DNA of 64,000 nucleotides from NCBI RefSeq assembly GCF_000346465.2, contig NC_034012.1, positions 13,550,465-13,614,464 on the forward strand. Reading direction: 5' to 3'. The position numbers and the translations under genes are program-made. The stretch is from Prunus persica (taxonomy: Eukaryota > Streptophyta > Magnoliopsida > Rosales > Rosaceae). Numbering within the stretch: the first letter of the stretch is position 1; each line of letters starts with the position of its first letter. Positions 26,215-36,234 of this stretch are shown here, in pieces. Below the pieces are notes generated by a model that searched no databases, had not been told where the DNA came from, and was given only the letters and a program-made list of their open reading frames with translations.

Positions 26215-26810
26215 AACAGTCCCACACGCTTCCTCTTCGTCTTTTCTTTTCGTAGGCTCTGTTATATTTTTCTGATGGAAGATGTTTCTGCAGGGTTTAG
26301 GTTTCTTTTTAGATCTTCTTCTTTCGAAGCTTTTTCTTTTTCGTTTGTGAAATTGAGAAGCCAATTTGCAGAGCAAAGGCGCTAAAACTTGAAAGAATAG
26401 CGCAATTTGCATTGAAGGTTGGCGATAACGAAAAGCGATTCTCCGTGCCTGTCAAATATTTGATATTGACTTTGGCCTCGAACAAGTCGCTACATTTGAT
26501 TCAATCTTTTTTTTTTTCTGATTATAAAAATGACTGTTTTTAGTTTTTTTAACAATCTGATATTTGTGTGGTGTTGAAAATTTTGAGTGATTTTTTTTAA
26601 TGAACAATTTTGAATTCGAATTCTCTGCGTGGATTTTCTCTGGATATGTTTGAATTTTATTTTCGCATGTCACCTTATTTAAAAACCTTCTAGTCCTTGG
26701 ATGTGGTGTCAACTGTGATTTCAAAATCAGGTGGAATGCTGACAATGAAAGGCGTGCATCTTTTCGACAAAGAGATACCTGAATGGAGCTTGGTGAATCT
26801 CTGATAAAAA
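26215..26810 (+). ncRNA. Probable short transcript hosting the snoRNA
   Basis: Downstream of a site II/telo-box/TATA promoter lies about 600 bp with no long reading frame. It contains the H/ACA fold at 26350-26497, T-rich linkers, and a second GC-richer island at about 26731-26803 with a small hairpin (GAGATACC / GGTGAATCTC) preceded by an AG and followed by an A-run. An alternative is a tiny spliced reading frame: ATG at 26274 (MEDVSA...) could join the 26731 island and stop near 26803. I cannot decide between a polycistronic snoRNA transcript and a micropeptide; the end at 26810 is a guess. Confidence 0.35.
26350..26497 (+). ncRNA. Candidate H/ACA-box snoRNA
   Basis: The 3' hairpin has the standard H/ACA form. 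Lower stem AGCGA (26434-26438) pairs with TCGCT (26487-26491). Above it are guide loops 26439-26446 and 26477-26486, then an upper stem GCC..GTCAA / TTGAC..GGC (26447-26455 with 26466-26476). ACA at 26492-26494 is followed by three bases, and the right guide loop starts 15 nt before ACA, as the family requires. A 5' hairpin (GCCAA 26360-26364 with TTGGC 26419-26423, inner GCGCTA/TAGCGC 26379-26384 with 26398-26403) precedes it. The H box is degenerate (ATAACG where ANANNA is expected) and the 5' hairpin spacing is less regular. The left guide loop TTCTCCGT is complementary to ACGGAGAA of plant 18S rRNA and CTCG pairs with the preceding CGGG, predicting pseudouridylation of the U in CGGGUGACGGAGAA (18S sequence recalled, not looked up). 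Confidence 0.55.
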
Positions 26811-27480
26811 AAAAAGATTAGACAATAACAGAGCGAAACCTAGAAATTTGAAAATCAATGGCGTCATTTATTTTTGGCGCTGTTTGAATTTAAATATCTA
26901 TAATGTGATAAAGTTGGGGCATTTTGGTTTGGCAAACAATTCGTGAGTTAATTGATTAAAAATAATAATAGTAATAGTTCGTCAATTATACCCGAAGTTA
27001 GACGCAAAGGGAGGAAATAGAATTTCGTACCTTGATTAATGGCAGCAATTTTGGAGAAAAAAGCGGAAGACACAAGAAGGGGTATTGGAATCATTCTAAT
27101 TAATAAAAAATAATAAGAGTTTTATGCTAAAATAATCCGTAATTAAACACTCTCAAAACTAGAAATCCGATTAATAGAGAGAATAATTGATTTGATTCCA
27201 ATTCCATATTTCTAAATTCTGAAGTTCCTGATTAATGACTCATTCCGTTCCTAATTCTGAAGTTCTAGTATATATGATCATAAGCATTTGGGCAAGTCGG
27301 GCTTGAAACTTTTTTCCTACTATTTGGATCATCCATCGTGGATTCTAGGAATGTGGGGGTGAGATTAAAGTGCATGGCTAGAAAATTGTAGTCAATATTA
27401 AAACTTTGTTTTCTTGTAAATCCACATTATGAATTTACCATATTATTCTTATTTAATTAATAATTTTAATTTTTAATGTT
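26811..27480. other. Intergenic, no gene seen
   Basis: AT-rich sequence with no coding or RNA signature recognised. It leads into a Helitron 5'-end relic. Confidence 0.4.
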
Positions 27481-27556
27481 TGAATTAACAAATAGCATTT
27501 TATGGTATTTTGAATGTTTCACTATTCTCTGTTTTTTGCTTTATATATATAGATAG
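27481..27556 (-). mobile_element. Helitron 5' end relic
   Basis: On the minus strand it reads TCTATCTATATATATAAAGC, then AAAAAACAGAGAATAGTGAA, matching the 5' end of the Helitron pair at 28045-28618. No CTRR end with a hairpin follows at the expected distance, so it is a truncated copy. Confidence 0.55.
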
Positions 27557-28044
27557 ATGCACATGTTAGTGTGTTTCTCAAACACACTAATAATGTGCAG
27601 GGTCGATCTTGAGATTTGAGGGCCCTGCGCAAAACATAAACTTGGGTCTCACATAAACTAACACAAACTTACACCATTACATAATGTCATACATCAACTT
27701 TATATATATATATATATATAAGTAAAAATCATCATCAATTAGCATGCAAATCACAAATAAAATCACCTTTCATTATATAACTAATCAACATGATAATGAA
27801 GTAAATCATTTAGTATACATAGATTGAAATTTAGATACATACTTGAATTTGAATGGAGATTTAAATTTGACTATTTGATTTTGAGTGACATTTATTATTA
27901 TTTTTTTGTCGATAATTACTGTTGAAATGCTTTAAATTAAAAAAAAAATATTGTCAAAGGATGGAAAAAGAGAGCCAAAGAGAGATATTGTTGATGATGA
28001 TTACTTACAAGAAATAACGTGTTTGGGCTTTATTGTTATTATTA

Positions 28045-28330
28045 CTAGCCTTTCCACACGTGCTTCTGCACTTATGAGAGGCTTTTTTAAAAAAAAAACA
28101 TTTTAATTTATTTTATAATTAAAAAAAGGTAGTGGGTAGTTGTGTTCCATAAAAATAGGATCCATTATATGATTTCTCTTTTAATTTTAATTTTTTTAGT
28201 ATGAAAAAGTGTGAATTTACGATATTATCCTCATTTAATTAATAATTTCAATTCTTAATGTTTGCATTAACTAAGGGCATTTTCTGATATTTTGAATGTT
28301 TCACCATTCTCTATCTTTTGTTTTATTATT
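28045..28330 (-). mobile_element. Non-autonomous Helitron, copy 1 (5'-truncated)
   Basis: Reads on the minus strand and ends AAGTGCAGAAGCAC, a short spacer, then GGCTAG followed by T, the Helitron hairpin plus CTRR terminus. Body sequence matches copy 2 closely, but its 5' start lacks TCTATATCTATAAAG and instead joins TAATAATAAAAC directly after copy 2. Confidence 0.75.
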
Positions 28331-28331
28331 A

Positions 28332-28618
28332 CTAGCCTCTCTGCACGCGCTTCCGCGCATGCGAGAGGTTTTTTTTAAAAAAAATTTAAATTTATTTTAA
28401 AATTAAAAAAGATAATGGATATTTGTGTTCCATAAAAATAGGACCCATTATCTGAATTTTCTTTTAATTTTAATTTTTTTAATACGAAAAATTGTGAATT
28501 TACCATATTATCCTCATTTAATTAATAATTTCAATTCTTAATGTTTGCATTAACCAAGGGCATTTTCTGGTATTTTGAATGTTTCACCATTCTCTGCCTT
28601 TTGCTTTATAGATATAGA
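28332..28618 (-). mobile_element. Non-autonomous Helitron, copy 2 (complete, 287 bp)
   Basis: On the minus strand it begins TCTATATCTATAAAG directly after A and ends with a GC-rich hairpin (GCATGCGCGGAAGCGCGTGC), spacer AGAGAGG and CTAG followed by T. All Helitron hallmarks are present: A/T insertion site, TC start, hairpin and CTRR. It is a small non-autonomous element with no Rep/helicase. Confidence 0.85.
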
Positions 28619-28892
28619 TTAATTGTTGTTGGTAAGAAACCAAAGTAAAACTAAAGCTAAAACTATGATGTAACACAAGCAAATTTTGAAGCCACACCTT
28701 GAGAAAAAGTTGAGGCCCCGCAAAATCAACACAACTAGAAACGTCTTTGTGTCAGCAATTTGCTCGTTCATTATGTATACAACATTTAAAATATATATTA
28801 TACACATAAAAAAAAATTGGAGGCCTTCAAAAATTAGGGGCCCTGTGCGGTGGCACCACTTGCACACCCACATGCCCGCTCCTGCTAATGTG

Positions 28893-28975
28893 CTACAGGG
28901 GTTCGAACTTGAGACTACAAGTTTGTAAGTAAATGTTTTTTTCCACTGGGTTAGACTCCATTGGCAATCTCATTT
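28893..28975 (-). mobile_element. tRNA-derived SINE-like copy
   Basis: Minus strand: TAACCCAGTGGAAAAAA resembles a pol III A box, and CTCAAGTTCGAACCCCTG about 30 nt later resembles a B box. Same family as 48856-48966. Confidence 0.5.
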
Positions 28976-29471
28976 TTAAATAAGGGCGTTTGTAATTAAA
29001 GTGGTGCACATCATTCACTCTTCACAATTGTGGTTTCATGTTATCAATACGAATATGGAATTTAAATTTGAGACCTATCCTAAACATTAACGGGAGAAAT
29101 ATCACTAAATAAAGAGCTAATTGATGATCTCGAGGTTTTATATTCCACTTATAGAGCTTGTATAGAGAAAAAATTAATAATCTTTGAGTGGGAGAAAAAT
29201 ATTTAGTATGCAAGAAAAAATTAATAGAGCAATGAGTAGTTATTAATATGTTTTTTTTGGCTAACGTACTCTGCAAAAAAAACTGACCCCATAGAAAACG
29301 GACGGTAATACCAATATCCATTATTTTTATTTTTTGGGTCATATATCCTTAAATAGAAAAATTATAAATAAATTACCAAATTTTTTTTTTTTAAAAAGCT
29401 GTCCGAGACGAGTAGAGTCTCTGAATAGAGACTAACCTGAATGCCATGTCCCCAGCCTAAGTGCTCCCCAT

Positions 29472-29506
<35 letters not shown>

Positions 29507-29587
29507 AACTGCAAACATGGACTCCATTTTGGGCTATGGCGCAGTCATCTCACTGAGAGCTTAACGTGCGCACTCCCGGCGCAGGAT
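28976..29587. promoter_or_regulatory. Upstream region and 5' leader of the Rab3GAP gene
   Basis: AT-rich to about 29400, then a CT microsatellite (about 29477-29503), a frequent feature of plant 5' leaders, followed by GC-richer sequence up to the start codon at 29588. No separate gene is supported here. Confidence 0.45.
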
Positions 29588-32500
29588 ATGGAGTCGCCCT
29601 CCTTTGTATCCAAAGCGAGGACCGCCTTCCATTCTGCGGCGGCTAAAGCGGAGCGAGTTTTCTCTGACTTGAAGCCCGCTCGAGGTGCAGAAATTTATTC
29701 TCTTTTTAATATCTTCAATTTTAATCTCATTCACTAAATCCTGATTTTCGGTTTACTTTTTTTTACTGCCCCAGACTTCAATTTGACTTTTCCTAATGCT
29801 ATTTTTATTTTCCGGGATTTTAATTTCTTGTTCATGATTATAAATGTTGTTGATTTTTTGACAACTTGATGTTAAATCGGTGAAGATTCTGATAAGCAAT
29901 CGCCCAAGAATTTGATTAATCAAGCAGATGATGAACCGCCAAGTAACGAGGGCGAGTCAAAGGTAGTAAGCTTTGTTTATTTATTTGTTTATTGTCTTTT
30001 TTAAAAAAAAAATTCAATGGGGTTTGATTGAATGGTTTGTTTGTTTTCTTCTGGGTGGAAATGCAGGATCAATCGTTTTAAGTTTTGCACGATTTTGATT
30101 TTTGTTGCTTGGTTTAGGAAGTGATCATTTTATTTGGTTCCCAAGCAGGGAAAAAAATGAATCCTAGTAGTTTTAAGATGAAATTAGCATGACTTCAATT
30201 AATCTAGATTGTTAAGTCAGGCTTAGTTGACTAAACGTTTTGGGTTGGTCTTTTACCCAACAGATCGTAGACGTTGGGTAACAGAATGCATGCAATTTCA
30301 GATTCTGGTTATTCCCAATTTGCTGAATTGTTTCATTTCAATTTCTCGGAAATCAAATAATACAGGGTTCCAATGAATTAAAGCATTTGAGGTGGAGACC
30401 TCCAAACATAGGGACAAAGCAAGAATGGCAGGATAGACTTAGGAACATTGGAAAAGGAAAAAAAGAAGTTGAAGACGAGAAGGCCGAATATTCAACCATG
30501 GCGGTTCCGTTCTATGATGAGAATTTGTACCTGCTGAACATGAAAAATGATATTGAAGCAAAGGTAAGTTTCTTTTTTATATCTTTAACTTCTGTGTATG
30601 CACATTTAATGGTTTGTTTTCTAAGCTTTCCATTTTATGTTTAGATCTTCAATACATAATTACATCGTATTCTTTTTTGGTCAAAGAATTACATCATATG
30701 CATGAATGAAAAGGTAAATGTTTCAACCTTTCCCTGGGGTGCGCAGGCTGGCCTTGTTCTTGTCTTAGGAAGACAACTGAAGGTTAAATCAGGGGTTTAT
30801 TCCTGTCCTTATTTATAAATTTAGTCACATACTCAGTAAAGAAAAATGGTGATTCACATTCTTCGTGCCTTTTCCTTTTCAGTTAGAAGATATAGTTGTG
30901 ATTGTGAACGAGAAAAATGTAACCGGTAATGGTGGCCAAACACTTTGACTTGTGCTGTGCTTTTAGATTAATCAGAAAAACAAACATGAGGATTATCCAA
31001 TTTATGCCCTGCCTAACGTCCTGGAAGTTTGTGATTGATAACAATTTTACTGATTTATCTGTTATTTTGCTTCAATTAATTGTTTTTCTTTGATGATAAA
31101 TTGGGATTTGATATATGCAAGGGGGCAGAGATGATTCCCTCAGTTGAAAGCTTTGTTGCAGACAACATTGTGATTCCTCCATTGTCTGTTATGAGGCAAT
31201 TGGCTACAGCTGTTGAGTAAGTCTTTGCATTCAGGAAATTCATTGCCTAATAGGTCTTCTTTCTCTGTCTGTTTCTCTTGCAATGAACTTATGAAATCTT
31301 TACGACTTTTGGAGTCCAATTGGTCAATTGCAGTCTTTGAACATTTCGAATATGTATATATGTTAAACGAATATCAATAGTTTTGGATTGTTATCTTTGG
31401 AAGCGAATGTGTTCTCTATTGGAAAGCCTATTGCAGTGCAATGCAATCAATGTGGCACTAGATGTGTTCTAATTTTTTCAAAATGGTTCTACATATCAAT
31501 ATGAGTTTTCAGTTTGTACATGATTTCCTAAACTTTCTTCATTAAATATTTTGGAACCTTTATCCAGGGCTGGAAAGAAGTTAAAATCATTGAAAGATTT
31601 TTTGGCAACATCAGGAAGTTCCTCACCTGTCAGGGAGAGAGCAAGCCTGAGTCTCTATGCAGTGAGGTCCTTAGTGCTTCGTGAAAAGGATGAAAGGCCA
31701 TCGGATTTTGGTAATAATGAGAAGGTTCTATCATTGATCCGCTCGCTGTTTGATGCAGGTATATGTTAGGTGACCTCATGACAGTTACTCCCTGTGTTGG
31801 TTTTCTTATTCCTAAATTTTTATTCACTATCCTGTTATGATCTTTCACTTCCGTTGTAATATTTGCAAGATATTCGCAGAGGGAAATTTTCTAAGACGGA
31901 AGATCGATTCTGGTTCCGAGGCAATTACAGCGGCATCTTTGCCAAGAGATATTCACGGTGCTCCTCCTGAAAGCCTGGTTGTTAAGCTAGCTGAAGTTGT
32001 TGGGAGCTTCAGAACCCTCAAGAAAATGACACTGTTTTGGTGCAGAGTTGTTGAAGAGGTAAGTTCTGTATAAATTTTGAGTTACTTGAGCTTTTGGCAA
32101 TGGCTTGCAATGAAAAGAAAAAAAAGAAAATGTTCTGACACTTCTAGCTGCTTGTTTTACAACCATAGCACGTTATATATTTTCTGGAAGTTACCCTTCT
32201 TTGAATAAGTGTTTGTGTCTAGGTTTGAATTTTTTGTGATCTCGAGTTGAAACTTATTATCTTAAACTGGAAAAGTAAATTTTAGGTTTAGTTTCAGGTA
32301 TAGACCACTTTAATGTCATATTTTAGTGCAATATTATCCTTCCAAATACAGTTGTACTCAGAAAATATCTCATCCTCTTAAAATTTTAAAGTTCTTTTAT
32401 GTTTATTACTTTGCTCCACATGAATTGAATGCATACTACGCTGGTTATCATTAATTATGTTGACAAAGTATGTTTTGAATGTACTTCACATGCAGCTGAG

Positions 32501-35147
32501 AAGACTTTGGTCTGAAGAAGAACATGTACCTAGCATCCCCATAGATGAGATTCCAGATCTGAATTCCTGTCTTTTGTATCAGCGGTTGCAAGTTATCAAC
32601 TGTTGTATTTCCAGGAAAAGGCGGCGTGCTATTGCCACTGAAACATTAGACTTTGTAATAACGGAAGCCAGTCCAAAGGCAGAAGAATCTGCCATCTCCA
32701 ATGACAATCCTGCAGGCCCTATGTTGTATGCTAGACTAAGCACTGGGGAACTTGTCCTCCGACTAGGTGCTGATCGACCATTTGGTAATGTGACAATGTT
32801 GGAAACTGGGGAACCTGTGTACTGCCCTGTGACCCAGGTATGTTTAATAGCTTGTCCTTAAAGGATCACTATTTTACCTTGGTCCCGTAAATGAGATATA
32901 TCATATATGTGCATTGTTACATGTAGGAAGGACCTTTGCTAACTGAAGATCTTATCAAAGAAACAGAAGAGTTTGTGCTTCGAACAGGAAGGTTTGTATT
33001 TGACTTAATTCTTATTCCTTTTCGCATTTTTGATATATTTTCTAAGTTCTCTGAATATATACATATACATATGCACTCAAACCTGCATACTTTTTATTCT
33101 TATTTGTCCATACATTCTCTGACAAATTGCCTTATCTTTTGTGGGCAGCGTTGGTGCTGGATGTTCTCAACTCCTATCTGACATGCAGGCTTTCAAGGTT
33201 TCCACTAATGAAAGTTTATCTTACAGCTGAATTCTATTTGTCGACTGTTCAAGTTGACTAAGTTCTGCTGATTATGATATGCAGGCTGCAAATCCTGGTT
33301 GTATTTTGGAAGATTTTGTGAGATGGCACTCCCCTCCTGACTGGTCGGAGACTGAACCAGAGGATAGAGACTCTTTTGATGGTAGTGATGCATTGTCCAC
33401 AAGAGGATATCTAAGCAGTCGAATGCAAAAAGAAGGTGCCATGACATCCTGTCCTTCAATTTCTGTCTAAATTGTGACGAATGGCAGTTTGTATATCCAA
33501 GGTTAACAGTTATAGGAGAATGTCAAATACAGACTGAAAATTGGTTTGCTTTATAAGATAATAGATGCAATATATAATATGCGATAGTAGAAATTAGATG
33601 TATTATTCGACAATGAGCTTGGGCATGTATGCTGTGCTATTAGTGTGCTTTGTTCCTGAGGTGCTCTGGCAATTGTATTAGACGTTTTTATGCATGCATC
33701 TATTTGAAAACCTAATCTAGTGAACATGTAAGGAACTCTGAACAGGCAGGTAATCTGACTGTCATAAGCCCATCTCTTCTGATATTTAAGATCATTCTGG
33801 TCTTAAGTTCTAATGGGTGTTCTTTCTTTCTCTGATCTTTCTAAGGCCAACCGTTGGGATAAAATAGTTGATGTCTTAAGTTGGCAATATTGTATAGCAT
33901 TTGTCTTGTCATATGGTGCTTAGCTAAGGGAAGCCAGCTATTTCATTTATTTATTTAAAAAAACTTCATGATGCGTACAGGCATCCAGAAGTTGCAAATG
34001 CTGACGTGTATTTAAGTCTCATATGTAGTTTCCTATGGTTATGCTTTGATGTTAGGCAATTTGTGGCGTGAGTTTTGGGACACATCCAAGCCAGTTCCAG
34101 CAGTTAAACAAGTACCCCTCTTTGATGAGGATTTAGCAGTGTAAGTTGCAAAAATTTATGCTAATTTCTTATATCCGTTTTTGGTTTTAGTAAAAATTTC
34201 TGTCTGAAAAGAGTAGCATTGTGCATTGATCCTGTAGAGAAGGTATCCTGGATGGTTTTGATGACATATCACCTTCCGAGCTTTTTGAGCAGCTGTTTGT
34301 TTCTTTGGTAAGTTAATTTTCTATGTTGGTAAGCGAAAACCTAAATTTACTTTTTTAATATTTGTTTAGCATGTACTTTGCCCGTGCTCTGATCTTGTGC
34401 TAATGATGCCGGTTCTGCAATATTCAGCTTGGTTTAGGCTTTGTAATTGCTGAGGCTAAACTGTCCAGTAGTAGTGATTTTTCGAAGCTGTTCTATGAAT
34501 GCAAGGAATATGTGGTTTCCACTTGTCAAAGCAGCACCCGGACTGAGAAGGTTGATGAGCTTTGCCAGGTAGGATGGATCCATGATTAAAGTTAAGGTTA
34601 TAATATGACCAAGGTTGATAGTTATAATGCAAGTCAATTGGACTAGGATGATAAAGCCTTTGCAGGCCATTTAAAGTATCCTTTGACAAACTTTTTGTTT
34701 TACAAGCAGCTAGAAGGGTCGGATTTGGGTTCACGGCTGGGACGTGGAGACTGTACATAAATTAGGGATATAAACTACCAAACTGATAATCTGCTGAAAA
34801 TCTTTGTCAATTCTTTGGTACAGGTATATGAAACAGTGGAGACTATGTTACAGAATCCAGAGGAAGTCCTAAAAATGATGAAGCAACCGGAAGAATCAAC
34901 GACCCCTTCCGGTGAACCAAAACGGCGTTTTAAGAGGCTCATCCTCAACTTCGGTGGCAAAGATAGACAGTTAAAAAAATCAGCTTCAAAGGATCAGAAG
35001 AACTCAACGAGCCCTAGTAGCCAACCATTTTCAAGTTTCTTTGACAACAAGTCATCACTATTTTCAAAAAAGCCTCCGAAGCCTGAAAATACATCCCCTG
35101 CTGAAAAACCTTCGATTACAGACGAAAATGATTGGACGGTTGTTTAG
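29588..35147 (+). CDS. Rab3 GTPase-activating protein catalytic subunit homologue
   Basis: Fourteen GT-AG exons: 29588-29684, 29886-29962, 30366-30563, 31122-31216, 31568-31758, 31880-32058, 32496-32837, 32927-32991, 33149-33197, 33285-33435, 34056-34140, 34238-34307, 34428-34568 and 34824-35147. They total 2064 nt in one frame, 687 residues. The start MESPSFVSKARTAFHSAAAK is the only good ATG after the CT-rich leader. The conserved catalytic block spans ILEDFVRWHSPPDWSE, RGYLSSRMQKEGNLWREFW, and KPVPAVKQVPLFDEDLA; the Arg in LSSRM lies where the animal protein has its catalytic-Arg region. The C-terminus is Lys/Ser/Pro-rich and ends DENDWTVV. In animals this protein acts with a non-catalytic subunit on Rab3/Rab18 in vesicle traffic and autophagy; a plant Rab substrate is not visible from sequence. 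It corresponds to At5g55060 as I recall. No damage seen. Confidence 0.9.
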
Positions 35148-35649
35148 GCGTAACTTCTTTTTTCTTTTTTTCCGTTCTTGCCCTTATTTTTTGGTTAAAA
35201 ACAGGCTTGATTTTGCTGGTAATTGTAAATTGTTTTGAGCAAAACGAGCTAATGGGGGGTTACCATTAGCCACAAATTTAAATGAACTTATTGCCTTGAA
35301 TTATAAAGGATGGGTTTATTGTCTAATTACACCTGGAATGAAAGGAAAAAAAAAAAGACTTTTGGTCAACATGTCCAAACATCACGTTCTATGCTCTAAA
35401 ATCAACAGGTCTTTGACCAAGATTAGTATTAAGATTAAACTTACAAATTTTGGGTGTGAAAATTGGACCCAAGAACAACATAAAAAGGGATCCCATTTAC
35501 CCTTTTAAATAAGCTCATCAAGAATCACATTTGTAAACTGTCACACTTTCCATTCCACCTCAGAACTAACTTTAAAAGTAAGAACCTCTTGACATATTCT
35601 GCTAACATGTTCATCTTGTTTCCAGACTCGGTGCTCTTGAAACCCCTTT

Positions 35650-36104
35650 TCACATCTTAAATAGGTTGTCTTCATCTTCTTCTTCTTCACCCACCTTATC
35701 GAATCCGAAATATTTCGTAATGAGAATTGGCACAACGAAATTTGAGAACAAGTAAGCAAGAAAAAGTACCCCACTGCAACATAAAACAAACAAATAATTA
35801 AAAAAATAAAGAAGAAGAAGAAAATTTAGGTAATTAGAAAAAAGAAATACCCAGTTTGAAGGAGGACTGAAATGTCTCCAGACTTCGCAGGGGAAGTGAC
35901 AGCAAGAGCAATATCATTGTGCATGGCCTTGGTCCTCAGAGAAGGAAAGTGCTGCTGCTGCCTCAGTGCAGCAAGTTTATAATTAGTAGCTTCAATGGTG
36001 GAAATCAAAAGCACTTTACAACTACTCCCCAGCAGCTGCTGTCTGTGGTTGAGCTGTGTTTGCATGGGAAGCAATGCAGCAGGGTGGAATTGGATGCACC
36101 TCAT
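35650..36104 (-). CDS. Small, probably plastid-targeted, single-pass membrane protein (unknown function)
   Basis: Two exons on the minus strand, 36104-35851 and 35773-35650, joined by a GT-AG intron of 77 bp, give 378 nt: 125 residues plus stop. The N-terminal part (MRCIQFHPAALLPMQTQLNH onwards, rich in Gln, Ser, Leu, Arg and almost without acidic residues) looks like an organelle transit peptide. It is followed by MHNDIALAVTSPAKSGDISV, a hydrophobic span GGVLFLAYLFSNFVVPILIT, then KYFGFDKV and an acidic EEEEDEDNLFKM tail. The frame is open further upstream to an ATG at 36167, so the start is uncertain. I do not recognise the family; a thylakoid or envelope protein is a guess. It is tail to tail with the Rab3GAP gene, 502 bp apart. 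Confidence 0.65.
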
Positions 36105-36234
36105 TCTGAAATCCCAAGTGCTTTGCAGAAACGCTGGTTTATCTTTGCAACTTTTTTGTGTTTGCAACTTTTTCGTTGTTCTTACTTCTTTTGCCCAATG
36201 GGAGGAGGGAATTTGGATAATGTTTTTGATTAAT

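Larger units (their letters stand above)
27598..28884. mobile_element. hAT element (1.29 kb) hosting Helitrons
   Basis: Ends CAGGGTCGATCTTGAG and, reversed, CAGGAGCGGGCATGTG are imperfect inverted repeats of hAT type. Flanks ATAATGTG (27590-27597) and CTAATGTG (28885-28892) form an 8-bp target duplication with one mismatch. Both ends carry GGGCCCTG close inside. No transposase frame is seen, so it is non-autonomous. Two Helitron copies lie inside it (28045-28618). Confidence 0.7.
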
